Source of the DNA: Desulfogranum marinum
Lineage (GTDB): Bacteria > Desulfobacterota > Desulfobulbia > Desulfobulbales > Desulfobulbaceae
DNA length: 64,000 nucleotides
Direction of reading: 5' to 3'
NCBI RefSeq assembly: GCF_016918565.1
Contig: NZ_JAFFQD010000007.1
Coordinates: forward strand, 62,001-126,000
The notes under the pieces are model-generated. The model made no database searches, was not told where the DNA came from, and saw only the letters and a list, made by a program, of their open reading frames with translations. Positions 9,249-18,191 of the stretch are shown in pieces; position 1 is the stretch's first letter; the number at the start of each line of letters is the position of its first letter. The position numbers were made by a program, and so were the translations under genes.

Positions 9249-10532
9249 ATGAAAACAACACCTCTTCACAGCTGGCACTGTTCTCAAGGTGCAAACATGG
9301 GAGAATTCGGCTCCTATGAGATGCCTCTCTGGTATCCTGCCGGGGCTAAAGCTGAACACCTTGCCGTAATCAATACTGCCGGGTTATTTGATACCAGCCA
9401 CATGGCAGTCCTGACCATTAACGGTAAAGATGGAAGGACCCTCATCCAGCGTTGCTTTACCAAAGACATTGATGCCTGTATCGGCCAAAATAAAACACCT
9501 CTGGTCGCCGGCAGATGCGTCTATGGCATTTTTCTTAACCAGGAAGGCGGAGTAATTGATGATGCCATCGTCTATCAGTTCACCGACAACGACTACATGC
9601 TGGTTGTCAATGCAGCCATGGGGAAAACCATACAAACGCACCTTGCCGACCACGTGCTTCCAGATGAACAGGTAAATGTTCATGACCTTACCGACCAAGT
9701 AGGCAAGATGGATATCCAAGGACCTGCTTCCGGTCGAATCCTTGCCAAAATTATAAAAGACCCGGCAGTGTTGTTTGATAAAATGATCTACTTTTCCTTT
9801 AAAGGTTCCTTTGACCAAAACAAACTACCCTTCCTCCAGGCCGAACTACTCGACAACACCCCGCTCATGGTATCAAGAACAGGGTATACGGGTGAATTTG
9901 GCTTTGAACTCTTTGTTGCGCCACAACACATTACATCACTGTGGCAACAACTTCTTGAGGCCGGCAAAGAAGAAGGACTTATCCCTTGTGGTTTGGCTGC
10001 AAGAGATTCCCTCAGGTCAGGCGCAGGTCTACCGCTCTCCCATCAAGATATCGGCGACTGGCCCTTTGCCGATAATCCGTGGTTGTTCACTCTGCCTCGT
10101 GATCCGGATAGCAACAGCTTTACTAAAAATTTCGTGGGAAGAGAAATGCTGGAAAGCATGGCTTCATCCACTTGGACCCTTCCCTTTGCAGGGTATGATC
10201 TGAGAAAAATTCCGCTGGGCGAAAAAAGTAAAGTCACAGACCTTGATGGCAACATCCTCGGCATCCCCTTGACCTGTACAACCGACATGGCCATTGACCG
10301 TGTTAACCACGCGATCATCAGTCTGGCAAGCAGCGAAGAAGAGGGCAAACCTGAAAATTTTCAACCAAAAGGCCTCTGTTGCGGATTTGTTAAAATCAAC
10401 ACCAAGCTCGATGCCGGCACCCAGGTAATCTTGACAGACGGTAAGCGTAAGCTAAAGGTAGAGATAAGGGAGGATATTCGACCCGGTCGCACTGCACGCA
10501 GACCGGTGACCAAAATGATTCCTTCATTATAA
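9249..10532 (+). CDS. gcvT: Aminomethyltransferase, glycine cleavage T protein
   Basis: 427-aa T protein. It moves the aminomethyl carbon from the lipoyl arm of H protein to tetrahydrofolate, giving methylene-THF and ammonia. The N-terminal GcvT fold (AGLFDTSHMAVLTINGKDG, QGGVIDDAIVYQ-like core) and the C-terminal barrel (LPCGLAARDSLR-like IPCGLAARDSLRSGAGLPL) are both present. It is about 60 residues longer than E. coli GcvT, as is common in this phylum. A good AAGGAGCT site precedes ATG 9249. First structural gene of the gcv operon. No dihydrolipoamide dehydrogenase (L protein) gene occurs in the cluster. Confidence 0.9.
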   Translation: MKTTPLHSWHCSQGANMGEFGSYEMPLWYPAGAKAEHLAVINTAGLFDTSHMAVLTINGKDGRTLIQRCFTKDIDACIGQNKTPLVAGRCVYGIFLNQEGGVIDDAIVYQFTDNDYMLVVNAAMGKTIQTHLADHVLPDEQVNVHDLTDQVGKMDIQGPASGRILAKIIKDPAVLFDKMIYFSFKGSFDQNKLPFLQAELLDNTPLMVSRTGYTGEFGFELFVAPQHITSLWQQLLEAGKEEGLIPCGLAARDSLRSGAGLPLSHQDIGDWPFADNPWLFTLPRDPDSNSFTKNFVGREMLESMASSTWTLPFAGYDLRKIPLGEKSKVTDLDGNILGIPLTCTTDMAIDRVNHAIISLASSEEEGKPENFQPKGLCCGFVKINTKLDAGTQVILTDGKRKLKVEIREDIRPGRTARRPVTKMIPSL

Positions 10533-10644
10533 CGCTGTTTTTATCTACAATATTAGTACATTCATCAAACTAAGCCCTGTTTTACCCAGACAGGAACAAC
10601 CGGCCTTGCTTCACCCTAATTAATACTGCCTGGAGGTAAACCCT

Positions 10645-11040
10645 ATGAAAGAATTAAACGAATTAAATTTACCCGAGAACCTCGGTTATACAGAAGATCA
10701 CGAATGGGCCCAAAAGACAGGGGAAACCATTAAAATCGGCGTAAGTGATTATGCCCAGGATCAGCTTGGAGACATTGTCTTTGCAGAACTTCCTACTGTC
10801 GGCGACACCTTCAACAAAGGTGATGAATTCGGCACGTTGGAGTCGGTGAAAGCTGTCTCCGAACTCTATATCCCCATGAGCGGAGAGGTTATTGCCATCA
10901 ATGAGGAGCTGGACGATTCCCCCGAACTCGTTAATGAAGATCCTTACAATAGCTGGATGATCGAAATTAAACCAAGCACTCCAGAGGAATACGACCAACT
11001 GCTTTCTGCCTCTGCTTACATGGACCTTCTCAAAGGATAA
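10645..11040 (+). CDS. gcvH: Glycine cleavage H protein
   Basis: 131-aa lipoyl carrier protein that shuttles the methylamine intermediate between the P, T and L proteins. The lipoylation site is Lys69 in LESVKAVSELYIP, inside the biotinyl/lipoyl fold, and the downstream GEVIAINEELDDSPELVN is highly typical. It is separated from gcvT by 112 bp with no terminator. A TGGAGGT site lies 8 nt before ATG 10645. Its lipoyl group would be supplied by lipB and lipA at the end of the same operon. Confidence 0.95.
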   Translation: MKELNELNLPENLGYTEDHEWAQKTGETIKIGVSDYAQDQLGDIVFAELPTVGDTFNKGDEFGTLESVKAVSELYIPMSGEVIAINEELDDSPELVNEDPYNSWMIEIKPSTPEEYDQLLSASAYMDLLKG

Positions 11041-11045
11041 GCACC

Positions 11046-12380
11046 ATGCGATACCTCCCTCACACCCAGGAAGACATAACAGCAATGCTGCAGGTGACAG
11101 GCAACAAGAGTCTGGAGGATCTCTTTTCCGGCATCCCCGACTCCTGCCGCATGACCAATGAATGGCAGCTCCCCGAACCGAAAACGGAGTGGGAGTTGAA
11201 CGATCATATGCAGGCAATTGCGCAAACCATGAAGGTTGACCAAAACTTCAAGGTCCTGATCGGAGCGGGTAGCAACCATCACCACATCCCGGAAACGGTC
11301 AAAGCCCTGATGAGTCGATCTGAGTTCTTGACTGCCTACACCCCTTATCAGCCGGAGATGGCCCAGGGAACACTGCAGGGTATCTTCGAGTACCAGACCC
11401 TTACCGCTCGCCTGTTGGGTATGGATGTTGTCAACGCCTCCATGTATGATGGCGCTTCCGCTTTTGCCGAGGCACTTTTAATGGGACTGAGGATAGGCAA
11501 AAAGAAAACCAAAGTAGCTGTTTCTGCAGCCATCCACCCGCACTACAGAGCAACCGCAGCGGCCTACCTGCACCCCACAGAATTTGAGTTGATCGAACTG
11601 CCTTACCTGGAAGACGGTCGTACTGATCTCAGTGGGCTTTCCGGCCTGCAAGATGTTGCAGCGGTTGCGCTCCAGTCCCCCAATTTTTTTGGCGTGATAG
11701 AGGATCTTGCCGGCGCTGCCCAGGCAATCCATGAGCAGCAGGCTCTGTTCATTACCTGTTTTTCGGAACCACTGGCGTATGGCCTGCTCAAAAACCCAGG
11801 AAAATGCGGGGCGGATATTGTCTGTGGTGAGGGGCAGAGCTTCGGCCTCGCCCGTTCCTTTGGCGGTCCGGGGCTGGGAATGTTCGGTTGCAGGCAACCC
11901 TTTACCAGGAACCTTCCCGGTCGCCTTGTAGGCGAAACTAAGGACCTGGACGGCAAGCGTGGTTATGTATTGACCCTGGCAACCAGGGAACAGCATATAC
12001 GCAGGGAAAAGGCAACTTCCAATATTTGTTCCAACCAGGGCATTTGTGCTATGACCGCCGGTATGTATATGGCTTCGCTTGGCGGCACCGGCCTGCGTGA
12101 ACTGTCCCGCCTCAACTATGATAAAGCCCAGTACTTGAAAAATGCTCTCATTGCTCGAGGCGCGCGCCTTTTTTTTGAAGCCCCGATTTTTAATGAATTT
12201 GTCGTTGAATTTCCTCACGACTTTCAACCCGCCCATCAACGTTTGCTTGAGCAAGGCATTGTCGCCGGTTTGGAACTTAGCAAGCTGTATCCAGAGCTTA
12301 AGGGACGATATCTCTTCGGAATAACAGAAACCACGTCCCGACAGGACATGGACAGAGTAGCAGACGAGGTGCAATCATGA
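11046..12380 (+). CDS. gcvPA: Glycine dehydrogenase (decarboxylating) subunit 1
   Basis: 444-aa alpha subunit of the split P protein. With GcvPB it forms the PLP-dependent decarboxylase that loads glycine onto H protein. It begins 5 bp after gcvH (AAAGGATAAGCACCATG), with the typical start RYLPHTQEDITAML. Characteristic segments include YTPYQPEMAQGTLQGIFEYQT, MYDGASAFAEA and SFGGPGLGMFGC. It overlaps gcvPB by 4 bp (ATGA), indicating translational coupling. The split P protein is usual in many anaerobes and Gram-positives, whereas E. coli has one fused polypeptide. Confidence 0.95.
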   Translation: MRYLPHTQEDITAMLQVTGNKSLEDLFSGIPDSCRMTNEWQLPEPKTEWELNDHMQAIAQTMKVDQNFKVLIGAGSNHHHIPETVKALMSRSEFLTAYTPYQPEMAQGTLQGIFEYQTLTARLLGMDVVNASMYDGASAFAEALLMGLRIGKKKTKVAVSAAIHPHYRATAAAYLHPTEFELIELPYLEDGRTDLSGLSGLQDVAAVALQSPNFFGVIEDLAGAAQAIHEQQALFITCFSEPLAYGLLKNPGKCGADIVCGEGQSFGLARSFGGPGLGMFGCRQPFTRNLPGRLVGETKDLDGKRGYVLTLATREQHIRREKATSNICSNQGICAMTAGMYMASLGGTGLRELSRLNYDKAQYLKNALIARGARLFFEAPIFNEFVVEFPHDFQPAHQRLLEQGIVAGLELSKLYPELKGRYLFGITETTSRQDMDRVADEVQS

Positions 12381-13855
12381 AAAATGGCGTAGGAACCAGC
12401 GGCCTGATCCTGGACGAGCCACTGCTCTGGGAAAAAGGAAAAAAAGGCAGAAAAGGCATGTCCATTCCCCACAGTGATGTACCGCAAGCGCCTTTAGACG
12501 AGGAGCTGACAGGTACACCCGTAGATTTTCCCGACCTGAGTGAAGTTGATGTGGTACGGCATTACACCCGCCTCTCTCAATGGAATTTCGGAGTGGACAG
12601 CGGCATGTACCCACTGGGCTCATGCACGATGAAGTACAATCCAAAAATCAATGAAAAGCAAGCTGCCACACCACAACTTGCAGCAGCACACCCCATGCTT
12701 GACGACCAATACTCCCAAGGTGTTCTGCAAATCATGTATGAACTGCAAAACTATCTTGCCGACATAACCGGCCTGGACGCGGTCTCTCTTCAACCAGCTG
12801 CCGGTGCCCACGGTGAGCTGACAGGGATGTTGATTTTCAACGCCTATCACCAAAGCCACGATTCCAAACGAACCAAGATTCTCATCCCGGACACGGCTCA
12901 CGGAACCAATCCTGCCTCTGCAGCACTTTGCGGCTACCGAGCCATTGCTCTCAAATCTAACGAAAACGGCATGCTGGATGCGGCTGATGTCCGTGAACTG
13001 ATGGATGAAGAAACAGCCGGCATCATGCTGACCAACCCCAACACCCTGGGGCTGTTTGAAGGCCAAGTCAGGCAAATTGCCGACATCGTCCATGCCAAAG
13101 GCGGCCTTGTCTATGGTGATGGTGCTAACATGAATGCCGTCCTTGGGGTGGCAGACATGAAAAAGTGCGGGGTCGATGTCCTCCATCTCAATCTGCACAA
13201 AACTTTTTCCACACCCCATGGCGGAGGTGGCCCAGGAGCAGGCCCTGTGTGCGTCACCAAAGAACTGGAGCCCTTCTTACCAGTTCCCCGTGCCTGGAAA
13301 GACGGTGATATTTACCGCTTGGAACAAGACCGTAAAGATTCCATAGGAAGGGTACATGGTTTTCATGGCAATTTCGGAGTGCTGGTCCGCGCCTACAGCT
13401 ACATCCTTTCCATGGGGGCGGAAGGATTACGTAAGGCCAGCCAGTTAGCAGTACTCAATGCCAATTATATCCGGGAGCAGCTCAAGGACACCTTCCACCT
13501 GCCGTATCCACAACCATGCATGCATGAATGTGTTTTCAGTGACCAACTCCAGAAAGACTATAAGGTAACGACGCTGGACATGGCCAAAAGACTCATCGAT
13601 TACGGTTTTCATCCGCCGACAATTTATTTCCCTCTGATTGTCCATGGGGCGATAATGATCGAACCGACAGAGACTGAATGCAAAGAGGATATCGATCAAT
13701 TCATTGCCACCATGAAGGAAATCGCCAGGGAAGCCAAAGAGGAACCAGACAAGCTGCGTAACGCCCCTCAAATCAGCAAGGTCAGGCGTCTGGATGAGGT
13801 ACAAGCTGCCCGCTGTCCATGTCTTACCGGGCCAACCCTCCCTGCCGAACAATAA
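12377..13855 (+). CDS. gcvPB: Glycine dehydrogenase (decarboxylating) subunit 2
   Basis: 492-aa beta subunit carrying the PLP cofactor. The Schiff-base lysine is Lys275 in HLNLHKTFSTPHGGGGPG. Other typical stretches are MYPLGSCTMKYNPK, SLQPAAGAHGELTG and DTAHGTNPASA. It is coupled to gcvPA by a 4-bp overlap. The ribosome binding site for lipB (AAGGA) overlaps its stop. Together GcvPA/PB, H and T would either oxidise glycine or, as proposed for some sulfate reducers, run reductively to fix C1 units. The sequence cannot tell direction. Confidence 0.95.
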   Translation: MKNGVGTSGLILDEPLLWEKGKKGRKGMSIPHSDVPQAPLDEELTGTPVDFPDLSEVDVVRHYTRLSQWNFGVDSGMYPLGSCTMKYNPKINEKQAATPQLAAAHPMLDDQYSQGVLQIMYELQNYLADITGLDAVSLQPAAGAHGELTGMLIFNAYHQSHDSKRTKILIPDTAHGTNPASAALCGYRAIALKSNENGMLDAADVRELMDEETAGIMLTNPNTLGLFEGQVRQIADIVHAKGGLVYGDGANMNAVLGVADMKKCGVDVLHLNLHKTFSTPHGGGGPGAGPVCVTKELEPFLPVPRAWKDGDIYRLEQDRKDSIGRVHGFHGNFGVLVRAYSYILSMGAEGLRKASQLAVLNANYIREQLKDTFHLPYPQPCMHECVFSDQLQKDYKVTTLDMAKRLIDYGFHPPTIYFPLIVHGAIMIEPTETECKEDIDQFIATMKEIAREAKEEPDKLRNAPQISKVRRLDEVQAARCPCLTGPTLPAEQ

Positions 13856-13863
13856 GGACGGTG

Positions 13864-14541
13864 ATGCACTCTGCCTGGGTTGAGCTTGGCCTGATCGACT
13901 ACCAGCAGGCGTACGCCCTCCAGACCAGGCTGGTCACGCTGTGCAGAGGACAAGCCGAGAAGGGCTATTTCCTCATACTGGAGCACCCATCGGTCTTTAC
14001 GCTAGGCAAAAGAGGCGGTAAGCAACACCTTGGAGTCAGCAACGATTTCCTCAACCGGCAGGGTATCGACCTGGTCCATATCGAGCGTGGTGGTGACATC
14101 ACCTATCACGCTCCGGGCCAACTTGTTCTCTACCCCATTTTCAGCTTACGCGACAAACGTATTTCGGTCAGCGAGTATGTTTCCCTGCTTGAAGAAGTGA
14201 TGTTACGCAGTGCTGAGGATGCAGGCGTGAGTGCTTGCCGAAATGAACGGAACCATGGCATATGGGTCGACGATCGAAAAATGGGCAGCATCGGCATTGC
14301 CATTCGTCACGGCGTGACCTTCCATGGACTTGCCCTTAATGTGAACCTTGATCTGGAACCATTTTCCTGGATAAATCCGTGCGGTCTGACTGACACGAAA
14401 ATGACCTCCTTGGCACAAGAAACAGGCACCCCCCTTGACCTGAAAACGGTGAAATTCCACCTCAAAAAACACCTTGCCACCTTGCTTGATCTTCAGTTTG
14501 AGGATACCCCCCTGACAGAACTGGTGGCAACCAACGCATAA
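13864..14541 (+). CDS. lipB: Octanoyl-[acyl carrier protein] transferase
   Basis: 225-aa LipB moves octanoate from ACP onto lipoyl domains such as GcvH, the first step of lipoate synthesis. The catalytic dyad is Lys139 (DDRKMGSIG) and Cys173 (INPCGLTDTKMTSL), with the substrate motif HIERGGDITYHAPGQLVLYP. The start is ATG 13864, 5 nt after AAGGA. The longer frame from 13819 would overlap gcvPB by 37 bp without need. Lies between gcvPB and lipA in one transcript. Confidence 0.92.
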   Translation: MHSAWVELGLIDYQQAYALQTRLVTLCRGQAEKGYFLILEHPSVFTLGKRGGKQHLGVSNDFLNRQGIDLVHIERGGDITYHAPGQLVLYPIFSLRDKRISVSEYVSLLEEVMLRSAEDAGVSACRNERNHGIWVDDRKMGSIGIAIRHGVTFHGLALNVNLDLEPFSWINPCGLTDTKMTSLAQETGTPLDLKTVKFHLKKHLATLLDLQFEDTPLTELVATNA

Positions 14542-14544
14542 GAA

Positions 14545-15435
14545 ATGGAAGAAATAAAAAAAAGCGGGAAACCACCTTGGCTCAGGCGAAAACTGCCTTC
14601 AGGACCAAACTACGAAAAAATACGGCAACTGGTAAAGAAAAACCACCTGGCAACTGTCTGCCAGGAAGCCATGTGTCCCAATCAGTTTGAATGCTATGGC
14701 AAGGGAACAGCTACCTTCATGATTCTAGGCGATCATTGCACCAGAAATTGCAGGTTCTGTGCCGTCCAGCACGGTGCGCTGGGACCTCCTGAAAAAGATG
14801 AACCCACAAGAGTTGCCCAGGCTGTAAAAACCATGAAGCTACGCTATGCTGTGATCACCTCCGTGACCAGGGATGATATGCCTGACGGAGGTGCCCACCA
14901 CTTTGCACAGACAATAGAAGCGATACGTGAATTGAGCCCGGATACGCTGATCGAAGTCCTTATCCCGGACCTGCAAGGTAACTGGGATGCTTTGGATGCC
15001 ATTATCGAAGCCAAACCTGACGTACTTAACCATAACCTGGAAACCATCAAGCGCCTCTACCCAACCGTACGTCCACAGGCAGTCTATCACCGATCACTGG
15101 AACTGCTCCGAAAGGTGAAGGAAAAGCAGGTGACCATGATAACAAAATCGGGCATGATGGTCGGCCTTGGCGAAACTATAGAGGAACTGCAAACAGCCTT
15201 TACCGATCTTGCAGATGCTCGTTGCGACATCCTCACCCTGGGCCAGTACCTCCAACCGTCAAAAGATCACCTTGCTGTTGAACACTACCTGTCACCGGAA
15301 AAATTTGAACTGTTAAAACAACAGGCCCTGCATTTAGGATTTGCAGGCGTTGCAGCAGCCCCTTTTGTGCGTAGTTCCTATCAAGCGGAAGAACTCTACA
15401 CTCTAGCCGCCAAAAAACCGGCTGCAGCTTCCTGA
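14545..15435 (+). CDS. lipA: Lipoyl synthase
   Basis: 296-aa radical-SAM enzyme that inserts two sulfurs into the octanoyl chain. The auxiliary [4Fe-4S] cluster cysteines are 39, 44 and 50 (CQEAMCPNQFEC), and the radical-SAM cluster cysteines 65, 69 and 72 (CTRNCRFC). The C-terminal RSSY signature supplying the serine ligand is present (VRSSYQAEE). It starts 3 bp after lipB and is the last gene of the gcv-lip operon. The cluster thus encodes both the lipoyl-dependent system and its cofactor synthesis. Confidence 0.95.
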   Translation: MEEIKKSGKPPWLRRKLPSGPNYEKIRQLVKKNHLATVCQEAMCPNQFECYGKGTATFMILGDHCTRNCRFCAVQHGALGPPEKDEPTRVAQAVKTMKLRYAVITSVTRDDMPDGGAHHFAQTIEAIRELSPDTLIEVLIPDLQGNWDALDAIIEAKPDVLNHNLETIKRLYPTVRPQAVYHRSLELLRKVKEKQVTMITKSGMMVGLGETIEELQTAFTDLADARCDILTLGQYLQPSKDHLAVEHYLSPEKFELLKQQALHLGFAGVAAAPFVRSSYQAEELYTLAAKKPAAAS

Positions 15436-15446
15436 GCAAGCTGCAG
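15422..15446 (+). terminator. Hairpin at the lipA 3' end
   Basis: CTGCAGCTT (15422-15430) pairs with AAGCTGCAG (15438-15446) over a 7-nt loop that includes the lipA stop. No T tract follows. It may be a weak or bidirectional terminator between convergent lipA and acnB. Confidence 0.35.
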
Positions 15447-15480
15447 TGCGCTTAGCAAAAAGGGACCACCACCAACCCGA

Positions 15481-17952
15481 CTAGTCCACCAATCCTTTTT
15501 TCTTTAAAAAAGCAAAATACGCATCAACAGTCGGCAAGACACCTGTCAGTGCACTGATTGCCGTCACCTCCGCAGATCCAAGAAATACTTGAGCGCCATC
15601 ACCCAATCTATTATTAAAATTACGGGTTGAAGTAGAGACAACCGTTGCCCCGGGCTTTACCCTTGCCTGGTTGCCCATGCACAGGCTGCAGCCTGGAATT
15701 TCAATCCTTGCCCCGACCTGTGCATACACATTCAGTCCGCCTTCCACCTGCAACTGATCCCGATCCATGCGGGTTGCCGGGGCTACCCAGGTCCTGCCGG
15801 CAGCATACGGTTCTCCGGCAAAAAGCTTGGTCGCAGTCCGGTGATGACCAAGATGTGTCATACAGGATCCGATAAAAGCCTCGTCAACAGCAGTTCCTGC
15901 CACTTCCTCAAGTTGGCGGACATCGTCTGGGTCATTGGGACAGGCAAGCAGGGGCTGGGTAATCTGTTCCAGGTCAATTTCAAGTACAGTTTTATATTCA
16001 GCATGCTTGTCGCGGGTTAAAAGATCCGGCTCTTCCAACCACCCTTCCAGCACTGCAATCCGACGTTCAATGGCTTCCTGCGATTGGTAACCGTCATTCA
16101 CCAGCTGCTTCAAAAGCGCCACGTTCTCCTTAACATTCTTGACTACCGCCTCAAGAGGCATTGCCAGGGTACAGGCCGCGGCGCTCCTTTCTGCCGAGGC
16201 ATCGGCCAGCTCAAATGCTTCCTCTACACTTAAATCATCAACGCCTTCAATCTCCAGAATCGTGCCCGCAAAGATATTCTTCTTTCCCTTTTTATCCACA
16301 GTCAACAATCCTTGCTGGATTGCTTGATACGGGATGGCATTGACCATATCGCGCACGGATATCCCCGGCAGTCTCTTACCGTGGAAGCGCACCAGCACAG
16401 ACTCCGGCATTTCAAGGGGCATAAAACCAAGCGCCGCGGCAAAGGCAACCAGACCTGAACCGGCGGGAAAAGAGATACCCAAAGGGAATCGGGTATGGGA
16501 GTCGCCACCAGTGCCCACAGTATCGGGGACAAGCATCTTATTCAGCCAGCTATGGATCACACCATCACCTGGTTTAAGAGCCAGGCCCCCGCATTCAATG
16601 GTAGTCTCCGTCATCACTTGCCACCGTTCCACATCAGAGGCTTTGGGATAGGCAGCTGTATGACAGAAAGACTGCATGAACAAATCGGCTTTAAATTTCA
16701 AACAGGCTAATTCAGCTATTTCCTGCATGGTCATCGGACCGGTTGTATCCTGGGAACCCACTGTTGTCATAGCAGGTTCACAGACAGTTCCGGGAAGAAC
16801 GCCCTCACAGCCGCATGCACGACCAATCATTTTTTGCCCCAGCGTATACCCCTGGCCTGGAACCGGTTGAGGATTTTCAACTTCCTTAAACAAAACAGGG
16901 GGGGTAACACCGAGCGCCTCACAGGCTGAGAGCATCAAATTACGGCCAATGATGAGATTCAAGCGACCTCCGGCGCGGTACTCATCAAGCAGGGTAGCTG
17001 GTGCGTCTTTCATAGCAACAACCTGCCCACCACTTGTCTGCATGGACCAGCTCTGCAGATTAATCACCACTTCATCTCCGGTCTTGAGCCCGGTGACATC
17101 ACACTCAACCGGCAACATTCCTGCATCACGTGCGGTGGCGTAAAAAATTGGGGCAATGGCTCCGCCAAGGATGACACCACCGCTTTTTTTATTGGGGAGA
17201 AAAGGGATTGCCTCACCAATGTGCCAGGCCATGGAATTAATGGCCGACTTTCTGGAAGATCCAGTCCCAACCACATCGCCTGCAAAGCAGACCCGCTTTC
17301 CTTGAGCTCGAAACGACTGGATGGTTTCCACGCCGTCGGCAAATCTGGTTTTACCAAAATACGTCGCGTGCAAAGGGATATCAGCCCGTGACTGTGCCTG
17401 GTTGCCTGGTGAAAAATCATCTGTATTGATTTCTCCATCAACTTTATAGACGGTCAAGACGATTTTTCTGGGTAACTCGGGACGGCAGGTAAACCACTCC
17501 GCCGCAGCCCATGACTGTAAAAGCTCCCGGGCATGACTATTCTCTTTTGCAAGCGTTATTATTTCCTGCAAAGCATCATAAATTTTAATCAGCCCCCGTA
17601 AGGCAACGGCGGCCTTCGCACTCGTGTCATCAGCTTTAAGCAACCTGATGAGCGCAGCAACATTGTACCCCCCTTCCATGGAGGCCAACATCTCAATGGC
17701 AGCATCAGCTGACAGGTGACTGACAACAACCTCTCCCCGGACAACTCGCTCAAGCCAAGCAGCTTTGATCTCTGCTGCTTTACTGACGCCCGGCTCTACT
17801 CTTTGGGCAAGCAGCTCAAGGAGATAAAGACTTTCACCATGCTCCTCCATCAAAAGCTCTGTGACTGCCGCGACCTGCTCAGGTCTCAGAGGAAGCGGCG
17901 GCAACCCTTTTTGCAGCCGTCCTTCTTCAGCTATTTTATAACTTTCAAGCAT
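15481..17952 (-). CDS. acnB: Bifunctional aconitate hydratase 2 / 2-methylisocitrate dehydratase
   Basis: 823-aa AcnB, interconverting citrate and isocitrate in the TCA cycle. The start is set at ATG 17952 (MLESYKIAEEGRLQKGLPPLPL), which has AGGTGAG 6 nt upstream. A longer frame from 17988 is not needed. The AcnB-specific N-terminal HEAT-like domain comes first, as distinct from AcnA. The [4Fe-4S] ligands lie in SCMTHLGHHR and CSLCMGNQARV near the C-terminus. HSWLNKMLVPDTVGTGGDSHTRFPLGISFPAG forms part of the active site. Monocistronic and convergent with lipA. Confidence 0.93.
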   Translation of the reverse strand: MLESYKIAEEGRLQKGLPPLPLRPEQVAAVTELLMEEHGESLYLLELLAQRVEPGVSKAAEIKAAWLERVVRGEVVVSHLSADAAIEMLASMEGGYNVAALIRLLKADDTSAKAAVALRGLIKIYDALQEIITLAKENSHARELLQSWAAAEWFTCRPELPRKIVLTVYKVDGEINTDDFSPGNQAQSRADIPLHATYFGKTRFADGVETIQSFRAQGKRVCFAGDVVGTGSSRKSAINSMAWHIGEAIPFLPNKKSGGVILGGAIAPIFYATARDAGMLPVECDVTGLKTGDEVVINLQSWSMQTSGGQVVAMKDAPATLLDEYRAGGRLNLIIGRNLMLSACEALGVTPPVLFKEVENPQPVPGQGYTLGQKMIGRACGCEGVLPGTVCEPAMTTVGSQDTTGPMTMQEIAELACLKFKADLFMQSFCHTAAYPKASDVERWQVMTETTIECGGLALKPGDGVIHSWLNKMLVPDTVGTGGDSHTRFPLGISFPAGSGLVAFAAALGFMPLEMPESVLVRFHGKRLPGISVRDMVNAIPYQAIQQGLLTVDKKGKKNIFAGTILEIEGVDDLSVEEAFELADASAERSAAACTLAMPLEAVVKNVKENVALLKQLVNDGYQSQEAIERRIAVLEGWLEEPDLLTRDKHAEYKTVLEIDLEQITQPLLACPNDPDDVRQLEEVAGTAVDEAFIGSCMTHLGHHRTATKLFAGEPYAAGRTWVAPATRMDRDQLQVEGGLNVYAQVGARIEIPGCSLCMGNQARVKPGATVVSTSTRNFNNRLGDGAQVFLGSAEVTAISALTGVLPTVDAYFAFLKKKGLVD

Positions 17953-18191
17953 TGATTGCTCACCTGTGTTGAATTTTTTCTTACGCACTACCCTTTCGTT
18001 GTACTCACTATCTATTAGAGATACCTTCTATTAGCGTTTTTTTCCATACCCCAGACTCCGAAAACAGATGCCTGACATTGCGTAGCCTCAACTTTTCGCA
18101 CTGCAGCACACTATTTTTATTGCCCTTTTTCCTCATAGATATACGGTGAGCAAGAACTATTTTTCAACACCCCTTCACCCACAGGTTGACT

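Noticed and set aside
11478-12374. 298-codon ORF antisense to gcvPA
   Set aside because: Shadow ORF opposite an unmistakable glycine dehydrogenase subunit.
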